Positions 11,691-15,342 of a DNA stretch of 15,342 bases are shown piece after piece. A program made the position numbers and the translations under genes. The notes under the pieces were generated by a model. It searched no databases. It was not told where the DNA came from and saw only the letters and a list, made by a program, of their open reading frames with translations. The stretch is from DASUPK01 sp035456265. GTDB taxonomy: Bacteria; Actinomycetota; Thermoleophilia; Solirubrobacterales; 70-9. The stretch is taken from assembly GCA_035456265.1 (NCBI GenBank), contig DATIDP010000113.1, positions 1 to 15,342 of the forward strand, written 5' to 3'. Position 1 is the stretch's first letter. Every line of letters begins with the position of its first letter.

Positions 11691-14684
11691 GTGAGCAACC
11701 GTCGTCGCAACCTCTTCGTCCTGGCGTTCGTCGCCCTGCTGATCGTCGGCTCGGCGATCGTCATCGCGACCAAGAAGACGACGCTCGGCCTCGACCTGAA
11801 CGGCGGCACCCGGCTGATCTTCCAGGCGCGGCCGACCCCTCAGAACCCCACCATCGACGGCTCGGACATCGACCGGGCGATCGAGATCATCCGCAAGCGG
11901 ACAGATGCATTCGGCGTCTCAGAGCCCGAGATCTCGCGGATCGGGTCGGACGAGATCCAGGTCGGCCTTCCGGACGTGAGCAACGCCTCTCATGCCGAGG
12001 AGCAGGTCGGCAAGACGGCCCAGCTGTACTTCTACGACTGGGAGCCGAACGTCATCCCGAACCCGGCGAAGACGAACGTGCCCCGCAGCGAGTCGTCGTT
12101 CAGCCGCCTCTATGACGCGGTGAAGCTCGCCTCGCAGCAGCAACCCAACTGCTTCGACAACAAGTGCACGACGACCGGGCCCGAGTACTACCTGTTCAAC
12201 GCGCAGACACACGCCTGGATCGCCGGCCCGGCGCAGACCCAGAAGGATCTCTTCGCCCAGCTGCCGGGCCAGAAGCAGCCGCCCAACAGCGAGATCATCG
12301 CCGTCCCGCAGGGGACGCTGGTGATCCAGAAGGAGGGGGCCAACGGCAGCGCGGCGCCCGACAACCCGAACGACCCCTCCTCCGAGTGGTTCGTGATCAG
12401 GGACCGCCCCGCGCTCTCGGGCACCGACATCAGGGATCCGAAGCCCAACACCGACAGCTTCGGTCAGCCGATCGTCACGTTCAACTTCAGCGACACCGGA
12501 CGCAAGGAGTTCTCGGACGTGACCAGGACGATCGCGCAGCGAGGCCTGCAGAACGCGCCGCCGGGCGTCGCGGGCAACTCACAGGCGGCCGACGCGTACT
12601 CGGGTCACTTCGCGGTCGTGCTCGACCAGCAGATCAAGTCGCGGCCGATCGTCAACTTCGTCGACAACCCCGACGGGATCGACGGCTCCAACGGCGCCGA
12701 GATCAACGGCCTCACCTTCGGTGAGTCACAGGACCTCTCCCAGATCCTGCAGATCGGCGCCCTGCCGGTGACGCTCGACCAGATCTCGAGCGAGACGGTC
12801 TCGGCGACCCTCGGGCAGCAGGCGCTGGATCAGGGGCTGAAGGCCGGCATCGTCGGGCTGATCCTGGTCTGCCTGTTCCTGCTCGCCTACTACCGCTTCC
12901 TGGGCTTCGTCGCCGTCCTCGGCCTGGCGATCTACGGCCTCTTCTTCTTCGCGCTGATCAAGCTGATCCCGATCACGCTCACCCTGCCTGGGATCGCGGG
13001 GTTGATCCTGACCATCGGGGTCGCGGCGGACGCGAACATCATCATCTTCGAGCGCATCAAGGAGGAGGCGCGGTCCGGCAGATCGATGCTGAGCGCGATC
13101 GCAACCGGCTATCGCCGGGGCATCGCGACGATCATCGACGCGAACGTGATCACGCTGATCACGGCGTTCATCCTCTTCGCGCTCGCCACCGCGAACGTGA
13201 AGGGATTCGCCTTCACGCTGGGCGTCGGGACGATCGCCTCGCTGTTCACCGCGGTCGTCTTCACCCAGGCGTTCCTCGGCATCTTCGGCCGGGCGCGCTT
13301 CATGCGCTCGCCGGCGGCTCTCGGAGCCAATCCCGAGCAGCGCGTCCGCTGGCACTTCGACTTCAGCCGGGCGAGCAAGTACTTCTTCACGCTCTCGGGC
13401 TGCATCCTGCTGGTCGGGGCACTCGCCTTCGCGACCAAGCAGCTCAACCTCGGCATCGACTTCAAGGGCGGCAGCCGCATCACCGTCGGGCTGACCAAGC
13501 CCGCGACCGTCGACCAGGTGCGCACCACCGTCGAGAACGCCGGCGTCACGGACGCCGAGGTCACCAAGGCGACCAACAAGCAGCTCGGGACGAACGTCTT
13601 CGACATCGACTCCAAGGCGAACCCGCAGGAGGTCCGTGGCCTGCAGCCGGCCCTGCAATCGCAGTACGGCATCGTGCCCAACGGCTTCAACGCGACCACC
13701 GTCGGACCGACGTTCGGGACCCAGGTCGCCAAGAGCGCGATCTACGCGATCATCTTCTCGCTGCTGGTCATCTGCGGCTACGTCGCGTTCCGGTTCGAGC
13801 CGAAGTACGCGGTGCCGGTGATCATCGCCGTGATCCACGACGTCCTGATCACGGGAGGCGTGTATTCGCTGACGGGGAGGGAGGTGACCAGCGGTACCGT
13901 CGCCGCGTTCCTGACCATCCTCGGTTACTCGCTCTACGACACGGTCATCGTCTTCGACCGCATCCGCGAGAACGTGCCGAGGCTGCCGCGCGCGACCTTC
14001 TCCCAGATCGTCAACCGCTCCATGAGCGAGGTGCTCACCAGGTCGCTGATCACGGGTCTGTCGAGCGTCTTCCTGGTGACCGTGCTCTACATCTTCGGCG
14101 GCGCGACGCTGAAGGACTTCGCCTTCGCGATGATGGTGGGGCTGCTCTCGGGTACGTACTCGTCGATCTTCATCGCCTCCCCGGTGCTGACCCACTGGAA
14201 GGAGCGCGAGCCGGCCTATCGCCGCAGGCGCGAGCGGATCGAGGAGCAGCTCGGCCGCGTGCCCGCGTTCCCCGAGGAGAACGTGGTCGCGCGGACCGAG
14301 GGCGGTCCCGAGGAGCCGGTACGGGCCGAGACGCCGGTGCCCGCCGCGCCGGCGCCGAGCCGGTCGCAGGTGCCGGGCGTCGTTCCGGAGCCGCCCGGAC
14401 CGGTGCCGCCACCGCCGGCGCCCGAGCCGGCCGAGCCGCCCGCCCCGGTGGGCGCCCCGAGGGACGGCGGCCCTGACGGCGGTGACGGCCAGCCGGGCGG
14501 CGACGGTGCTCCCGAGTCGAGCGTCGATGGGCTGCGCGAGGACGGCGGCAACGGGACGGAGGCTCCGCCGCGCGAGCGGCCGGAGCTCAGCGAGGCGAGC
14601 GCCGCGGCGCTCCGTCGGGTCCGCGAGCAGCAATCCGGCGGTCGCCGGCAGAAGCGCCGCAAGAAGCACGGGAGGAACCGCTAG
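11691..14684 (+). CDS. secDF: SecD-SecF fusion protein translocase subunit
   Basis: 997-residue membrane protein that uses the proton gradient to help pull secreted proteins across the membrane after SecYEG/SecA. SecD half: helix 1 at 8-27, LGLDLNGGTRL (32-42), a large extracytoplasmic head (about 45-380), five helices (about 383-535) with Asp448 in GVAADANIIIFERIKEE, the proton-relay aspartate position. SecF half: helix at 562-582, LGIDFKGGSRI (587-597), head, and five helices (about 680-835) with Asp750 in LGYSLYDTVIVFDRIREN. Both halves appear intact. Unusual parts are a Cys pair (Cys154, Cys159) in the SecD head and a 160-residue cytoplasmic tail that is Pro/Glu/Gly-rich and ends in a strongly basic run (about 984-997). 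GTG start 11691; the stop overlaps the next gene. Confidence 0.97.
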   Translation: MSNRRRNLFVLAFVALLIVGSAIVIATKKTTLGLDLNGGTRLIFQARPTPQNPTIDGSDIDRAIEIIRKRTDAFGVSEPEISRIGSDEIQVGLPDVSNASHAEEQVGKTAQLYFYDWEPNVIPNPAKTNVPRSESSFSRLYDAVKLASQQQPNCFDNKCTTTGPEYYLFNAQTHAWIAGPAQTQKDLFAQLPGQKQPPNSEIIAVPQGTLVIQKEGANGSAAPDNPNDPSSEWFVIRDRPALSGTDIRDPKPNTDSFGQPIVTFNFSDTGRKEFSDVTRTIAQRGLQNAPPGVAGNSQAADAYSGHFAVVLDQQIKSRPIVNFVDNPDGIDGSNGAEINGLTFGESQDLSQILQIGALPVTLDQISSETVSATLGQQALDQGLKAGIVGLILVCLFLLAYYRFLGFVAVLGLAIYGLFFFALIKLIPITLTLPGIAGLILTIGVAADANIIIFERIKEEARSGRSMLSAIATGYRRGIATIIDANVITLITAFILFALATANVKGFAFTLGVGTIASLFTAVVFTQAFLGIFGRARFMRSPAALGANPEQRVRWHFDFSRASKYFFTLSGCILLVGALAFATKQLNLGIDFKGGSRITVGLTKPATVDQVRTTVENAGVTDAEVTKATNKQLGTNVFDIDSKANPQEVRGLQPALQSQYGIVPNGFNATTVGPTFGTQVAKSAIYAIIFSLLVICGYVAFRFEPKYAVPVIIAVIHDVLITGGVYSLTGREVTSGTVAAFLTILGYSLYDTVIVFDRIRENVPRLPRATFSQIVNRSMSEVLTRSLITGLSSVFLVTVLYIFGGATLKDFAFAMMVGLLSGTYSSIFIASPVLTHWKEREPAYRRRRERIEEQLGRVPAFPEENVVARTEGGPEEPVRAETPVPAAPAPSRSQVPGVVPEPPGPVPPPPAPEPAEPPAPVGAPRDGGPDGGDGQPGGDGAPESSVDGLREDGGNGTEAPPRERPELSEASAAALRRVREQQSGGRRQKRRKKHGRNR

Positions 14685-14956
14685 TGGCCGCGCTGGTCTG
14701 GTTCACGATGGGGGTCGCGCTCTGGCACTTCACGGTCTTCGTGCCCGACCGCTTCTGGGGCGGGATCGTCGGCGCGTTCATCGGCGCGGCCGCCGGTGCG
14801 ATGGTGAGTGGCGCTCTGGCCCAGATCGCGATCGGCCAGGGCATCGGCGAGACCGACCTCGCGACCGCGCTCTACGCGGTCCCCGGCGCCCTGGTCGGGC
14901 TGTCGATCGTGTACGCGATCGGCGTCCGCTCCGGCGTCGAGGCCGAGCACATCTAG
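14684..14956 (+). CDS. Small glycine-zipper membrane protein coupled to secDF
   Basis: 90 residues with about three membrane segments: 4-19 (LVWFTMGVALWHFTVF), 26-48 (GGIVGAFIGAAAGAMVSGALA, with small-residue GxxxG/AxxxG spacing) and 63-81 (LYAVPGALVGLSIVYAIGV). No named family is recognised. The GTG start shares the final G of the secDF stop (TAGTG), so its synthesis is coupled to secDF. This suggests, without proving, a role at the membrane with the translocase. Downstream is non-coding. Confidence 0.75.
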   Translation: MAALVWFTMGVALWHFTVFVPDRFWGGIVGAFIGAAAGAMVSGALAQIAIGQGIGETDLATALYAVPGALVGLSIVYAIGVRSGVEAEHI

Positions 14957-14987
14957 GTCCCCGCCGCTCGCCCGCGCGCCCCCTCGC

Positions 14988-15019
14988 GGCCCTCGGAGGG
15001 CCCGCGCGCCGGCGCGCGG
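14988..15019. terminator. GC-rich hairpin and palindrome after the secDF unit
   Basis: GGCCCT/AGGGCC (14988-14993 with 14997-15002, 3-nt loop) is followed by an 18-bp perfect palindrome at 15002-15019 centred on GCCGGC. Placed about 30-60 nt after the last stop, it may end the ruv-sec transcripts, but it lacks a T run and CG-rich palindromes occur by chance here. The rest of 14957-15060 shows no gene. Confidence 0.35.
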
Positions 15020-15060
15020 CGCACACCGGACCGGCGATGAAGGGGGCGAAATCACCGCGG

Positions 15061-15100
15061 TTGGCGCCCTTTGTTCGGATATGCCGAACAAAGGCGCCAA
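15061..15100. promoter_or_regulatory. Long hairpin with a start codon in its loop
   Basis: TTGGCGCC-C-TTTGTTCGG at 15061-15078 is complementary to CCGAACAAAGGCGCCAA at 15084-15100, giving 17 bp with one bulged C. The 5-nt loop ATATG carries the ATG (15081-15083) of the next gene. The right arm is therefore both structural and coding. It could control translation in RNA or bind a dimeric protein in DNA. Confidence 0.6.
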
Positions 15101-15342
15101 GGGGCCGGATTTCAGGGTTGGACAGGTAGCGGGCCGCCAGCACGGAGTCATCAAACGCTCGCAGCTCATTGCCGCCGGCCTTCTGCCCAGCGGAATTTCG
15201 GACCGCGCCAGCGCCGGCCGCCTTCACCGCATTCATCGTGGGGTCTACGCGGTTGGCCATCCGCGATTGAGCAATCAGGGCAGATGGATGGGTGCGGTCC
15301 TGGCATGCGGCGAGGGCGCCGTCCTCAGCCACCGCAGCGCCG
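15081..15342 (+). CDS. AbiEi-antitoxin-like N-terminal domain protein, probably DUF559-type (partial)
   Basis: The 87 visible codons encode a wing/HTH-like domain: AGRQHGVIKRSQLIAAGLLP, GISDRASAGRLHRIHRGVYAVGHP, LSNQGRWMGAVLACGEGAVLSHRSA. This is the pattern of the AbiEi-family antitoxin-like N-terminal domain. In many Actinobacteria that domain precedes a DUF559 (Vsr-like endonuclease-fold) C-terminus. That C-terminus lies beyond the window, so the full architecture is inferred from relatives. The ATG at 15081 is the only plausible nearby start, and it sits in the loop of a 17-bp hairpin. No Shine-Dalgarno or -10 is apparent. It is not part of the secDF unit. Confidence 0.75.
   Translation, partial: MPNKGAKGPDFRVGQVAGRQHGVIKRSQLIAAGLLPSGISDRASAGRLHRIHRGVYAVGHPRLSNQGRWMGAVLACGEGAVLSHRSA

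Noticed and set aside
12726..14669. A 647-codon open frame on the minus strand, antisense to secDF
   Set aside because: Its composition is Arg/Asp/Glu/Leu-rich without any domain, and the plus strand here is unmistakably SecDF. Long antisense frames arise from GC-rich codon bias.
15036..15129. A plus-strand frame beginning ATGAAGGGGGCG at 15036
   Set aside because: It ends within about 30 codons and is in a different frame from the clear AbiEi-like coding sequence.
14778..15332. A 184-codon minus-strand frame at the right edge
   Set aside because: It is antisense to the AbiEi-like gene and the 14684 gene, has no recognisable domain, and the plus-strand proteins explain the region better.

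Overview
The window is GC-rich chromosomal DNA, probably from an actinobacterium of the Thermoleophilia/Solirubrobacterales type. This rests on the strong G/C third-position bias, the Actinobacteria-type cluster pdxS-pdxT ... yebC-ruvC-ruvA-ruvB-secDF, a single-chain SecD-SecF fusion, many GTG/TTG starts, and -10-like hexamers placed 7-9 nt before start codons (leaderless transcription). The taxonomic assignment is an inference. I saw no tRNA, rRNA, CRISPR array, insertion sequence or phage gene.

Layout. Positions 1-1928 (minus strand) hold a molybdenum-cofactor redox operon: a cytoplasmic sulfite-oxidase-like molybdopterin enzyme, a ferredoxin-reductase-like FAD/NAD(P) protein coupled to it by a one-base stop/start overlap, and moaA (C-terminus cut off by the window edge). 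A perfect 11-bp-arm palindrome covers the promoter and start codon of this operon. Positions 1929-2419 hold no convincing large gene. They contain a possible tiny membrane peptide, a strong 13-bp terminator hairpin, and a ~190-nt stretch of nested complementary segments that looks like a structured RNA. Positions 2420-3325 hold a small lipoprotein gene convergent with a small membrane-protein gene.

Positions 3375-7081 (plus strand) hold an RpiR-type HTH+SIS regulator, a 250-bp spacer with a 9-bp-arm inverted repeat, then pdxS and pdxT (pyridoxal 5'-phosphate synthase) and an M29 metallo-aminopeptidase. Positions 7285-7958 hold a secreted stand-alone P-domain protein with its own Shine-Dalgarno and terminator. 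Positions 7991-11059 hold yebC, ruvC, ruvA and ruvB (a YebC/PmpR family protein and the Holliday-junction resolvasome). Positions 11109-14956 hold a zinc-ribbon/PAS-like protein in the slot where yajC usually sits, a 997-residue SecD-SecF fusion with a long proline-rich basic tail, and a coupled small membrane protein. The right edge (15081-15342) is the 5' part of an AbiEi-antitoxin-like/DUF559-type gene. Its start codon sits in the loop of a 17-bp hairpin.

Most of the window is conserved housekeeping. The less ordinary parts are the structured region at 2159-2335 upstream of the Moco operon, the palindromic promoter at 1926-1954, the hairpin over the start codon at 15061-15100, and the zinc-ribbon/PAS protein in the ruv-sec cluster.
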